DNA of 64,000 nt from Hyphomicrobiales bacterium (GTDB taxonomy: Bacteria; Pseudomonadota; Alphaproteobacteria; Rhizobiales; Rhizobiaceae), in NCBI GenBank assembly GCA_900469965.1, contig UBZP01000003.1:82954-146953 (forward strand), given 5' to 3'. Below the pieces are notes generated by a model, which had not been told where the DNA came from, did no database searches, and was given only the letters and a program-made list of their open reading frames with translations. The position numbers and the translations under genes are program-made. This document shows positions 50,254 to 58,777 of this stretch, piece by piece (position 1 is the first letter of the stretch; each line of letters begins with the position of its first letter).

Positions 50254-51540
50254 TCAGACGCTCGTCGGCGCCTTGCCTTCGATGACGACCAGCGCCTCGT
50301 CGGCCACGTCGACATAGGACTTGTCCACCGGCAGGACGATCGCGGCCGAGCGGATGCGATGATGGGCCGGATCGACGCCGGGCGGCGTGATGCCCTTGTC
50401 GCGCAGCGCCCGGGCCGCCTTCATCAGGCGATGGCGGGCCATGATGATGCCGTTGTCGGTCGAGACGAGGTTTTCCTTCGAGCGGTCGACGATCGGCCCC
50501 ATGCTTTCCTGCAGGGAGGCGTCCTGCATGGCGATGCCCTCGACGCCGGAATAGGTGGTGCCCTTGCGCTGCGCCTCGCGGTCCATCAGGTAGTCGTTGT
50601 CCTTGTTGGCGAGCGGGCGGTAGGTGCCCGGCACATAGGCGACATGGATGCCCTTGCCGTCGATCATCGCCTGGCGCTCCTCCGTCGTCAGCGCCCGCTC
50701 CGGACGGTAGTCGAAGCTCCAGGCCCAGCAGTTCTCGTCGTCGATCGGGATCCAGAAGTGACCGTGGACCGGATGGTTGCCGCGCGGCGGCACCATGGTG
50801 AAGGACGGCATGACCCAGGGGGTGACGCGCCAGTAGTAGTGCCCCTCCTCGGCATTGCGGCGCGCGCCGATATAGAGGCCGCCCTCGCTGTCGGTCACCT
50901 CGAAGAAGGGACGGGCGTCCGACATGTTGTACTTGTTGCCGCGCGCGCCCTTGAAGAGCGGGTCGCTGTTGAGGCTGCCGCTGTGCAGCCAGGAAACGTG
51001 GCTGGAATCGATGCCGCCTTCCATCGCCTGCAGCCAGTTGCATTCCTGCCAGCGCTTCGAGGTGAAGGTCTGCTCGGCGGGAACGAGCGCGAACTCCCAT
51101 TCCGGATGCGGCGGCTCCTTCTCGGCCGGGCCCATATAGGTCCACAGGATGTCGCCAACCTTGATGAGCGGATAGGACTTCAGCTTGATCTTGCCGCAAT
51201 AGCCGCTTTCCTTCGGCTCGGACGGCACCTCCGTGCACTGGCCGGTATGGTCGTATTTCCAGCCGTGATAGGGGCAGCGCAGTCCCCCCTGCTCGTTGCG
51301 GCCGAACCAGAGCGAAACGCCGCGATGCGCGCAGAACTCGTCGATGAGGCCGTAGCGCCCTTCGCTGTCGCGGAAGGCGAGCAGCCGCTCGCCGAGCAGC
51401 TTGACGCGCACCGGCGCGCAGTCGTTGTCCGGCAGCTCCTCCGCCAGCAGCGCCGGGATCCAGTAACAGCGGAACATCTCGCCCATCGGCGTGCCGGGGC
51501 CCGTCTGCGTCAAGAGATCGTTCTGTTCCTTCCTCAGCAT
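50254..51540 (-). CDS. Rieske non-heme iron oxygenase large subunit, phthalate 4,5-dioxygenase type
   Basis: 428 residues. The Rieske centre is CAHRGVSLWF and CPYHGWKYD (C-x-H, C-x2-H) near residues 70-100; the mononuclear iron site is the D-x2-H-x4-H of IDSSHVSWLH near 180. The N-terminus (LLTQTGPGTPMGEMFRCYWI) and the length resemble the oxygenase of phthalate 4,5-dioxygenase and other class IA monomeric-type oxygenases. It probably hydroxylates an aromatic carboxylate or demethylates a methoxy group. Start ATG 51540 has GGAGG upstream. It diverges from the Rieske ferredoxin gene across a promoter with tandem palindromes. Exact substrate unknown. Confidence 0.88.
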   Translation of the reverse strand: MLRKEQNDLLTQTGPGTPMGEMFRCYWIPALLAEELPDNDCAPVRVKLLGERLLAFRDSEGRYGLIDEFCAHRGVSLWFGRNEQGGLRCPYHGWKYDHTGQCTEVPSEPKESGYCGKIKLKSYPLIKVGDILWTYMGPAEKEPPHPEWEFALVPAEQTFTSKRWQECNWLQAMEGGIDSSHVSWLHSGSLNSDPLFKGARGNKYNMSDARPFFEVTDSEGGLYIGARRNAEEGHYYWRVTPWVMPSFTMVPPRGNHPVHGHFWIPIDDENCWAWSFDYRPERALTTEERQAMIDGKGIHVAYVPGTYRPLANKDNDYLMDREAQRKGTTYSGVEGIAMQDASLQESMGPIVDRSKENLVSTDNGIIMARHRLMKAARALRDKGITPPGVDPAHHRIRSAAIVLPVDKSYVDVADEALVVIEGKAPTSV

Positions 51541-51669
51541 TCCTTTTCCTCCAGATCGGGGCTGCCGACGCAGCCCTCCCTTTGATGTCTGCCATCCCTC
51601 GCCCGCCTGCCGAAACCGGCGGCCGGAAATACGGGTTGACGTTCGCGAATGATCCGCTATCCTTTGATT

Positions 51670-51706
51670 GTTCCTTTATATGGAACGTCGTTTCTTTTTA
51701 AGGAAC
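51670..51706. promoter_or_regulatory. Tandem 17-bp IclR-type palindromes in the oxygenase/ferredoxin divergent promoter
   Basis: GTTCCTTTATATGGAAC at 51670-51686 is a perfect 5-bp-arm palindrome; GTTTCTTTTTAAGGAAC at 51690-51706 begins exactly 20 bp later and differs by one base in the left arm. The 225-bp gap 51541-51765 holds no gene. Sites one helical face apart suggest cooperative binding. The same pair design is found at 38040-38076. Confidence 0.7.
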
Positions 51707-51765
51707 GTACTCGCTGAAAGGGGCGTCGTCAAGCGCCGCATGAATCTCGAAGGAGGAAACGGAAA

Positions 51766-52083
51766 ATGGCCGAGGCATGCACCAAGATCAGGCTGTGTTC
51801 GACTGACGACGTGGATTGGGACAGCGCCATCCGCGTCGAGGAGGGAGACCTCATCCTCGCTGTGTTCAACGTCAACGGCGTCTTCTACGTCACCGACGAC
51901 CTGTGCACGCACGGCCCCGGCTCGCTGTCCGAAGGCTATCTCGACGGCCACACGATCGAATGCGACTTCCACAACGGCGCCTTCGACGTCCGCACCGGCG
52001 AAGTCGTCACCCCGCCCTGCATGGTGCCGGTGAAGACCTACAAGGTGAGCATCGAGGACAACAGCGTGCTGATCGAAGTCTAG
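51766..52083 (+). CDS. Rieske-type [2Fe-2S] ferredoxin
   Basis: 105 residues, usual for soluble Rieske ferredoxins of three-component dioxygenases. CTHGPGS and CDFHNGAFD carry the Cys-His pairs (C-x-H, C-x2-H) 17 residues apart. It shuttles electrons from the reductase to the oxygenase. GGAGG upstream of ATG 51766. Because the reductase at 47741 already has its own plant-type cluster, the system has one centre more than class IA enzymes need. Divergent from the oxygenase gene and followed by the class II aldolase gene. Confidence 0.92.
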   Translation: MAEACTKIRLCSTDDVDWDSAIRVEEGDLILAVFNVNGVFYVTDDLCTHGPGSLSEGYLDGHTIECDFHNGAFDVRTGEVVTPPCMVPVKTYKVSIEDNSVLIEV

Positions 52084-52158
52084 CCTCCACGGCCGGGTGC
52101 CCACTTGCCAGGCATAATAATTCGTATAATGTGGGATTTATTAAAAGTGGAGGATGAC

Positions 52159-52926
52159 ATGACACTGCAGAAACACGCGGATCATCGGGCGGATGCGACG
52201 GAAATCGCGTCCGAAGAGGCTCTCCGGCTCGACGTATCCATGAGCACGCGGCTGCTCAACAGCATGAAAATCCTGGAATATAGCGGCCACGTCTCGGCCC
52301 GCCTTCCGGGCGGCGAGACCTTCCTGGTCCAGCCCCAGAACAAGAGCCGCGCCGAGGTCAGCCCGGACGATCTGCTGGTCTGCGACCTCGACGGAAAGGT
52401 GGTGGCCGGCATGCCCGGCGTCAAACCGCCGTCGGAAGTTTTCCTTCATTGTGAGATTTATCGCGCACGGTCGGACGTGAATGCGATCGCGCATTTCCAT
52501 CACGACGTGACCAACGTCTTCACCCTCGTCGAGGATGTGCCGCTGCTGGCCTTCAAGAACCATGCGATCCGCTGGAAGAGCGGCATCCCGGTGCATCCGG
52601 ATCCGGCTCATGTCGACGACCCGGAGCGCGGCCGGGGCATCGTCAGGACGCTCGGGCCGCACCATGCCATGCAGATCCGCGCCCATGGGCAGATCGTCAC
52701 GGCGGAAACGGTCCGCGGTGTCTTCATCGATTCCGTCCATCTCGTCGAAAATGCCGAGGCGGCCTATCGCGCCTGTTCCCTCGGCAAGCCCAAGCCGCTG
52801 ACCGACGAAGAGATCGAATCCTTCTCCCATAGCTTCCGCCGCGGCCATCACATCCGCAAGCTCTGGAGCTACTACACCCTCGGCGCCATTCGCGAGGGCG
52901 TCTTCCCGGAGGCCTGGGCCGCCTGA
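52159..52926 (+). CDS. Class II aldolase/adducin-family protein, possible decarboxylase, copy 1
   Basis: 255 residues from ATG 52159 with GGAGG seven bases upstream. Zinc-ligand His residues in AHFHHDVTNVF near 118 and RAHGQIVTAE near 178; catalytic-acid Glu in PSEVFLHCEIY near 98. The family contains L-fuculose-phosphate aldolase and also 3,4-dihydroxyphthalate and related decarboxylases, which fits the setting. The gap upstream (52084-52158) is AT-rich, with TTGCCA and TATAAT in short (14-bp) spacing, a possible promoter. A second family member is at 59859-60551. Confidence 0.82.
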   Translation: MTLQKHADHRADATEIASEEALRLDVSMSTRLLNSMKILEYSGHVSARLPGGETFLVQPQNKSRAEVSPDDLLVCDLDGKVVAGMPGVKPPSEVFLHCEIYRARSDVNAIAHFHHDVTNVFTLVEDVPLLAFKNHAIRWKSGIPVHPDPAHVDDPERGRGIVRTLGPHHAMQIRAHGQIVTAETVRGVFIDSVHLVENAEAAYRACSLGKPKPLTDEEIESFSHSFRRGHHIRKLWSYYTLGAIREGVFPEAWAA

Positions 52927-53162
52927 GGGCGCGGGAGACTGTGGGCGGCCACGGCATCATCGTTCGAAATCGCTTGATGGCCCCGCGCAGGTGACACACA
53001 ATTGCCGCTGCTTCGGCCCGCCCGCCCTTCCGGCGCCGGCGGCCGGCGCAGCGGCGGTTCTCGCCGCTTGCAATCCGAGCCGAGAGACATGTCGTTGCAA
53101 GACCATTCCCTTCCTTGCCCCGCCGAACGCTCCTGCGCTCCTGTCTCCGGGAGGCATGCCGC

Positions 53163-53912
53163 TTGAACAGCCATGAAAAGATGCTGGGCCTTCTCGACCT
53201 GTTCGACGGCGAGGAGAATGCGGTCACCGTCACCATCGACGAGATGCACGAAAGGCTCGGCTACACCCGCTCGACCCTCTATCGCTATCTGAAGACGCTG
53301 ACCGATGCCGGGCTGCTAACGTCGCTGCCCTCGGTCGGCTACATGCTCGGACCGCGCATCGTCGAACTCGACTACAAGATCCGCACGGGCGACCTGCTGA
53401 TCCGCGCCGCCCGCCCCGTCATGGAGGAGCTGGCCGGCCAGTTTCGCGGCATTGCGCTCCTGTGCCGTCGCTATCGCTTCGACGTGCTCTGCGTCCACCA
53501 GGAAAGCGGCACCGACGCCATCCACTCCGGCTATGAACGCGGCCGCCGCCGCTCGCTGCTGCACGGCGCGGCTTCGCTCGCCATCCTCGCCTACCTGCCC
53601 GAACACCAGTTGCGCAAGTTCCACGGCGATGCAGCGGCGCAATTCGCCGAGGCCGGCTTCGGCGAGACGCTGCGAGACGCCAAGGCCATCCTGCGCGAGC
53701 AGCGCCAGCGCGGCTGGGTCAGCACCGCCGGCGACGTCACCCCCGGCGTCACCGGCATCGCCGCGCCCGTGTTCGACGCGCGCGCGGAAATCCTCGGCAG
53801 CCTCAGCCTGACCCTGCCCGACGCGCAGCTCCAGGCGAGATCGCTGGACGACATTGCCGAGCGGGTGGTCTTCTGCGCAGCCGTGATCTCCAAGACCATC
53901 GCCCGCAGCTGA
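53163..53912 (+). CDS. IclR-family transcriptional regulator, second copy
   Basis: 249 residues if started at TTG 53163, with GGGAGG eight bases upstream (MNSHEKMLGLLDLFDGEENA); ATG 53181 would cut only six residues. Winged helix 1-65 (DEMHERLGYTRSTLYRYLKT), effector domain with RGIALLCRRYRFDVLCVHQE, GRRRSLLHGAASLAILAYLP and VTPGVTGIAAPVFDARAE. The upstream region 52927-53162 shows no gene. It is read towards the bicupin-EutA pair, 188 bp ahead of it, and may control that pair, its own gene and the sites at 38040 and 51670. Confidence 0.86.
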   Translation: MNSHEKMLGLLDLFDGEENAVTVTIDEMHERLGYTRSTLYRYLKTLTDAGLLTSLPSVGYMLGPRIVELDYKIRTGDLLIRAARPVMEELAGQFRGIALLCRRYRFDVLCVHQESGTDAIHSGYERGRRRSLLHGAASLAILAYLPEHQLRKFHGDAAAQFAEAGFGETLRDAKAILREQRQRGWVSTAGDVTPGVTGIAAPVFDARAEILGSLSLTLPDAQLQARSLDDIAERVVFCAAVISKTIARS

Positions 53913-54100
53913 CCCGGCTTCACCTCTCCATTTGTTTCCCGTCAGAAAGAAGCCCTTTCCGAATTCGCACTACCGCGCCATGGGGCATCTGTTAGCGTCT
54001 CTTCAAACCGGGAAGGAAGACGGCCGTGCGGCCATGCCTGCGACCAGGGCGTCGGGGCACCTTCCGCTGCCCGGCGTTTTGGATGTGAGAGGAGACAGCG

Positions 54101-55339
54101 ATGCACCAGGACCCACTCGGCGGCGGCACCGGCACGCACTGGCACGAGCCGGCAGGCACCAAGAAGGCGGGCTTCGGCGAGTTCAAGAAGAAGCCGACAC
54201 CCTATGACCAGTTCATGGAATCCGAAGGCATTCCGGTCTTCCGCGACCTCGGCATACCCAATGTGCGCGACCTGCCGCTCGCCCCCTGGAAGCGCACCGG
54301 CGGCCGCGGCTCCTACATCCAGCTCTACGGCACCGAAACGAAGTGGGGCCACCATGTCGTGGAAGTCCCCGCCGGCGGCGCGCTCAATCCCGAAAAGCAC
54401 ATGTACGAGGAGATCTACCTCGTCGTCGAAGGGCGCGGATCGACCGAGGTGTGGCTGGAAGGCGAAGGCAAGAAGCACGTCTTCGAGTGGCAGCAGGGCT
54501 CGATGTTCTCGATCCCGATGAACGCCATGCACCGCATCGTCAACGCCACCAACAAGCCTGCCCTACTGATGGGCGGCACGACCGCGCCGAACGTCCTGAA
54601 CCAGATCAACAATGTCGAGGCGGTCTTCAACAACCCCTTTGTCTTCCGCGACCGCTTCTCCGGCGCCGACGACTTCTACAAGTATCGCGAAGAGATCGAG
54701 CCCGATCCGGTGCGCGGCCTCGCCATGCGCCGCACCAACTTCCTGCCGGATGCGGTCAATTGCGACCTGCCGCTCGACAATCGCCGCTCGCCCGGCTACC
54801 GCCGCGTCGAGCCGTTCATGACCAACAACCAGTTCTATTTCTGGATCGGCCAGCATGAGAACGGCCGCTACTCCAAGGCGCATGCCCACACCTCGGCGGC
54901 GATCCTGATCTGCCTCAGCGGCTCGGGCTACACCTATACCTGGCCCGAGGAATGCGGCGTCAATCCCTGGCGGGACGGTCATGCGCACCGCGTGCGCCGG
55001 CTCGACTATGGCCAGTTCGGCATGGTGACGGCCGCTCCCGGCGGCGCACGCTGGTACCACCAGCATTTCAGCGTCTCCAAGGAGCCCTTCCGCCTGCTCG
55101 CCTGGTTCGGCCCGCACAATCCGGGCCGTGATCCCGGCGCCCCCGGCGAGAAGCACACCGACTACACCGCCATCAACGTCAACGAAGGCGGCACCGCCAT
55201 CCCCTACTGGATGGAGGATCCGCACATCCGCCAGGAATACGAGGCGCTCCTGAAGAAGAACGGCGTGGAAGTGCGCATGAAGCCGGAATGGTACGAGAAG
55301 CCGGCCGACACCACCTCCAAGATGTCCACCGTCGTCTGA
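54101..55339 (+). CDS. Bicupin protein, gentisate-dioxygenase-like superfamily, copy B
   Basis: 412 residues. N-terminal cupin: GGALNPEKHMYEEIYLVVEG with a single His (100), Glu in place of the first His, while its second motif keeps His (IPMNAMHRIV, 144). C-terminal cupin: YSKAHAHTSAAILICLSGSG (His 261 and 263) and ARWYHQHFS (320, 322), a complete metal site. ATG 54101 follows GAGGAG. The EutA-like gene begins three bases after the stop, so the two are translationally coupled. Similar overall to the protein at 29736-30956 but divergent, suggesting related though different substrates. Chemistry (dioxygenase, isomerase or non-catalytic) is open. Confidence 0.76.
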   Translation: MHQDPLGGGTGTHWHEPAGTKKAGFGEFKKKPTPYDQFMESEGIPVFRDLGIPNVRDLPLAPWKRTGGRGSYIQLYGTETKWGHHVVEVPAGGALNPEKHMYEEIYLVVEGRGSTEVWLEGEGKKHVFEWQQGSMFSIPMNAMHRIVNATNKPALLMGGTTAPNVLNQINNVEAVFNNPFVFRDRFSGADDFYKYREEIEPDPVRGLAMRRTNFLPDAVNCDLPLDNRRSPGYRRVEPFMTNNQFYFWIGQHENGRYSKAHAHTSAAILICLSGSGYTYTWPEECGVNPWRDGHAHRVRRLDYGQFGMVTAAPGGARWYHQHFSVSKEPFRLLAWFGPHNPGRDPGAPGEKHTDYTAINVNEGGTAIPYWMEDPHIRQEYEALLKKNGVEVRMKPEWYEKPADTTSKMSTVV

Positions 55340-55342
55340 CCC

Positions 55343-56857
55343 ATGGCCGACGACGAGGAAGAACAGGGCGGCCGCATCTTCTTTTCGAATGTCGGCCGCA
55401 GCATGGAGCTGGAGGACGAGATCGTGCTGACGAGTGTCGGCATCGATATCGGCTCCTCCACCTCCCATCTCGCCTTCTCGCGCATCGTGCTCGAAAGGCT
55501 CGATACCCGCTACATGGTGGTCGAGCGCACGCTGCTGCACCAGTCGGACGTGCTGCTGACGCCCTATAGCGGCAACAACGAGATCGACGCCGAAGCGCTC
55601 GGCGCCTTCATCGCGCAGCAATATGCGGCGGCCGGCCTGGAGCCCGGGGCCATCGACACCGGCGCCCTCATCCTGACGGGCGTCGCCGTGCGCAGGAAGA
55701 ATGCCCGCGCCATCGGCGACATCTTTTCGGCCCAGACCGGAAAGTTCGTGGTCGTCAGCGCCGGCGACGGGCTGGAAACCACGCTCGCCGCCTTCGGCTC
55801 CGGCGCGGTGGCGCGCTCGGCCAGGGGCAACAGTCGTGTCCTCAACGTCGATATCGGCGGCGGCACGTCCAAGCTCGCGCTCTGCGAGGGCGGCGCGATC
55901 CGCCACATCAGCGCCATCGACATCGGCGCGCGCGTCATCGCCTTCGACGAGACCCGCCGCATCACCCGGATCGAGGAGGCCGGCCACCATTTCGCCGGCC
56001 GCGCCGGGGTGCCGGTCGCGATCGGCGATGTCCTGAGCACGGCCGATGCGCGCCGGATCGCCGATACGATGATCGACTGCCTGTTCGAGGCCATGCAGGG
56101 CGGCGCCCTGCCGCCGCAGACGCTGGCCCTGCACCGCCTGCCGCCCTTGCCGGCCGGGCCGCTTCCTGATGTCGTCACCATCTCCGGCGGCGTCTCGGAA
56201 TTCTTCTATGCCGGGCAGGAACAGAGCTTCAGCGATCTCGGCCCCCTCCTTGCCGAGGCACTGCGGAAGAAACTCGCCGCCTGGCCGCCGCACCTGGAGG
56301 TGCCGGAGCAGGGCATCCGCGCCACCGTCGTCGGCGCCTCCCAGTATACGGTGCAGGTCAGCGGCAGCACGATCTATGTCGAGCCGCTGGGGCTGCTTCC
56401 GCTCCGCAACGTACCGGTGATCAAACCGCCCCTCGCCTTCGACGAGGAAATCGATGCCGGCGCGGTCGCCGAAGCGGTCCGCGACGCGCTGTCCCGCCTC
56501 GATCTCGTCGACGGCGAAAGCCCGGTCGGGCTCTGCTACGAATGGGAGGGTTCTGCCAGCTACGGGCGTCTCGACGGCTTCTGCCGGGGGATCGCCGAAG
56601 GCTTCGCGCCGATCCTCGCCAAGGGGCATCCCCTGATCCTCGTCGGCGAAGGCGATATCGGCGGCCTCGTCGGCATGCACTGCCAGCAGGATACGGGCAT
56701 CGCAAAAGTCGTGTCGATCGACGGCATCAAGCTCGACGAATTCGATTTCATCGACATCGGCGCCATCCTGGAGACCTCCGGCGCCGTGCCTGTCGTGATC
56801 AAGTCGCTCGTCTTTCCGAGCCTCGGCCTCGGCCATGAAGCCTTCGAGAAACAATAG
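55343..56857 (+). CDS. EutA-like ASKHA-fold ATPase (ethanolamine ammonia-lyase reactivase family), copy B
   Basis: 504 residues. ASKHA loops: SVGIDIGSSTSHLAF at 31-45 and LNVDIGGGTSKLAL at 167-180, then TISGGVSEFFYAG near 280, TVVGASQYTVQVSGSTIYV near 330 and a closing VPVVIKSLVFPS. These blocks match copy A at 28188-29693 and EutA. Cobalamin enzymes, EutBC and B12 genes are absent. The bicupin stop is three bases upstream, hence a two-protein module. The acidic N-terminal tail differs from the His-rich one of copy A. A transcription end hairpin follows. Confidence 0.83.
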   Translation: MADDEEEQGGRIFFSNVGRSMELEDEIVLTSVGIDIGSSTSHLAFSRIVLERLDTRYMVVERTLLHQSDVLLTPYSGNNEIDAEALGAFIAQQYAAAGLEPGAIDTGALILTGVAVRRKNARAIGDIFSAQTGKFVVVSAGDGLETTLAAFGSGAVARSARGNSRVLNVDIGGGTSKLALCEGGAIRHISAIDIGARVIAFDETRRITRIEEAGHHFAGRAGVPVAIGDVLSTADARRIADTMIDCLFEAMQGGALPPQTLALHRLPPLPAGPLPDVVTISGGVSEFFYAGQEQSFSDLGPLLAEALRKKLAAWPPHLEVPEQGIRATVVGASQYTVQVSGSTIYVEPLGLLPLRNVPVIKPPLAFDEEIDAGAVAEAVRDALSRLDLVDGESPVGLCYEWEGSASYGRLDGFCRGIAEGFAPILAKGHPLILVGEGDIGGLVGMHCQQDTGIAKVVSIDGIKLDEFDFIDIGAILETSGAVPVVIKSLVFPSLGLGHEAFEKQ

Positions 56858-56883
56858 CGCCCACCTGCAGCAAGCGCCGTTTC

Positions 56884-56914
56884 GGGCCGCGATTCCGTCT
56901 GGAATGCGCGGCCC
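56884..56914. terminator. Hairpin between the EutA-like gene and the convergent hydroxylase gene
   Basis: GGGCCGCGATTCC pairs with GGAATGCGCGGCCC with one bulged G, loop GTCT; a short T-run follows on the plus strand. Suits both convergent genes. Confidence 0.7.
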
Positions 56915-56921
56915 TTTGCCA

Positions 56922-58535
56922 TCAGTGACCCGTAGCCATTGCCGCAAGCGCTGCGGCATCGTCCGGCGCCTGCTTGCCACGCCAGACGATATGCATGTCC
57001 GGCCGGAGCAGGATCAGGTCGTAGCCGTAGATGTCCTGCGCCTTCTGCCCCGGAATATCGAGCGTCGCGAAGGGAACGCCACGCGCGCCGAAAGCCTCCG
57101 CGAGCTTGCCGTCGTCGGCCCCGGTCCCGCCGAGCCGCAGCAGCGTATAGCCCGGCCCGATCAGGTCCTGCACCGCGACGCCGTTCTCGAGCCACAGATG
57201 CGGCAGGCGCGCGCCCGGCCAGGTCGTCGGGTGATACTCGCGGAAGAGATGTTCCGGCCCGCCCGGTTCGTCGGTTATCACGGGCGAACCGACATAGCGG
57301 TAGCCGAGCTCCGCCCCGATCATCTCGTTGGTCTTGCGCTGCTCGACATCGGCCACCCGCGCGAGGTTGTCGCGCGTCGCCTGCCCTGCCGGCGTCGCAT
57401 CGCGAATGTCCGGGCGATACTGCGAGCGCCACTTGCGCCGGCCGAGCGAGGCATAGCGCGAGGCGCCCACGTTCCGGTCGCCCACCTGCCGGCGCTCGAT
57501 CTCGTAGGAGGCGAGAAGATGGGGCCCGCCCCAGCCCTGGAGCGTCGCCGCCAGCTTCCAGCCCAGGTCCACCGCATCGCCGACGCCGGTGTTCATGCCG
57601 AGCCCGCCGGTCGGAATGACCAGATGGGCGGCGTCACCGGCAAGGAACACCCGGCCTGCGCCGTAGTGATCGGCGAGCAGCAGGTTCTGCTTCCACTGCC
57701 CGACATAGAGCATGCTGTAGTCGACCGGCGTGCCGACCGCCTTTTCGAACTGGGCGGCCATGTCCTCGTCGCGCTCGACCACGGCATGCAGCGTCCAGTG
57801 CTTCGTCGAATCCTGCATGATCAGGAAGGTCGACTGCCCGTCCGCCACATGATAGTGCCGCCCTCGGCCGGGACCGTCCCCGATCGGAATGCGGTCGTAC
57901 AGCGTCTCGCTGTGGTAGAGCGCCTGCCGCAGATGCAGGAGATTGCCCTCGCCGCGCAGTTTGATGCCGAGCTGCTTGCGCACAGGGCTTGCCCCGCCGT
58001 CGCAACCGACGAGATATTTCGCCCGGATCGAGCGCCTGTCGCCCTTGCCGTCCAGAACCGTGGCGCTCACCCCGCCCGCGTCCTGCTCGAACGACAGGAA
58101 CTCGCAGCCATAGCGCACCGTCACCGACGGCAGTGCTTCGGCAACCGACTTCAGCAGCGGCTCCAGCGTGTATTGCGAGATCAGCTGATAGGCCTCGAGC
58201 GGCAGCGACGCATCCTCGGAGCGAGCGATCTCCTCAAGCGCCTGCGACACCGAACCGTAGGGCAGCCTGAGAAGCGGCGGCTCGTTCATCGCCAGCACCA
58301 CATAGACATCCATCGGTACCGAGGCGTCGAGCCCCGCCGCCCTGATCTTCTGCGACAGGCCCATGCGCCGGAAGATTTCCATGGTGCGCGCGTTGCAGCG
58401 CTCCATCTTCGGCAGGAATTCCGGGCTCGCCTTCTTCTCGATCAGGGTGCAGCGAACCCCCCTCTGCCCCAGGTCGATCGCGAGCGTCAACCCGACGGGA
58501 CCGGCTCCGACAACAATGACATCCGTTTCATTCAT
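56922..58535 (-). CDS. FAD-dependent aromatic hydroxylase, PheA/TfdB/MhpA family
   Basis: 537 residues. FAD dinucleotide site VIVVGAGPVGLTLAIDL at 6-22, DG motif GCDGGASPVRKQLG near 180, second FAD motif RVFLAGDAAHLVIPTGGLG near 285, and a thioredoxin-like C-terminal domain (about 410-520). The family hydroxylates phenols or hydroxylated aromatic acids with NAD(P)H and oxygen. It would supply a dihydroxylated ring for cleavage. ATG 58535; the divergent promoter towards the decarboxylase-like gene holds palindromic sites. Confidence 0.88.
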   Translation of the reverse strand: MNETDVIVVGAGPVGLTLAIDLGQRGVRCTLIEKKASPEFLPKMERCNARTMEIFRRMGLSQKIRAAGLDASVPMDVYVVLAMNEPPLLRLPYGSVSQALEEIARSEDASLPLEAYQLISQYTLEPLLKSVAEALPSVTVRYGCEFLSFEQDAGGVSATVLDGKGDRRSIRAKYLVGCDGGASPVRKQLGIKLRGEGNLLHLRQALYHSETLYDRIPIGDGPGRGRHYHVADGQSTFLIMQDSTKHWTLHAVVERDEDMAAQFEKAVGTPVDYSMLYVGQWKQNLLLADHYGAGRVFLAGDAAHLVIPTGGLGMNTGVGDAVDLGWKLAATLQGWGGPHLLASYEIERRQVGDRNVGASRYASLGRRKWRSQYRPDIRDATPAGQATRDNLARVADVEQRKTNEMIGAELGYRYVGSPVITDEPGGPEHLFREYHPTTWPGARLPHLWLENGVAVQDLIGPGYTLLRLGGTGADDGKLAEAFGARGVPFATLDIPGQKAQDIYGYDLILLRPDMHIVWRGKQAPDDAAALAAMATGH

Positions 58536-58659
58536 TATGGGATTCCATCAAACAGCGTTGAACGAGATCGATCGGGCAGCAGCGCATTTTTCCGGCAGAT
58601 CGCCGGCGGACGCGGCCTCCTTCTTGGGCGCTCAGTATTGCAGGGCGTTTCTTTTCGTC

Positions 58660-58695
58660 AATCTCAAAAATATAAAAATCTCATATTTTGGGATT
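58660..58695. promoter_or_regulatory. Operator-like sequences in the hydroxylase/decarboxylase divergent promoter
   Basis: AATCTCATATTTTGGGATT (58677-58695) is an inverted repeat with six of seven matching arm bases; a further AATCTCA lies 17 bp to the left (58660-58666). The gap 58536-58777 is AT-rich only here. The site differs from the GTTCC/GGAAC type, so another regulator may act. Confidence 0.45.
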
Positions 58696-58777
58696 TTACA
58701 AAAAACGATGGACAAGACGCATCGGCTGAAGCATGGTGGCGAAGCAGCCTCCGAGAGGGAGCGCGGCGGGAGGAAAC

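Noticed and set aside
28188..56857. Ethanolamine utilisation locus
   Set aside because: Only EutA-like proteins occur; no EutB, EutC, shell proteins or ethanolamine transporter.
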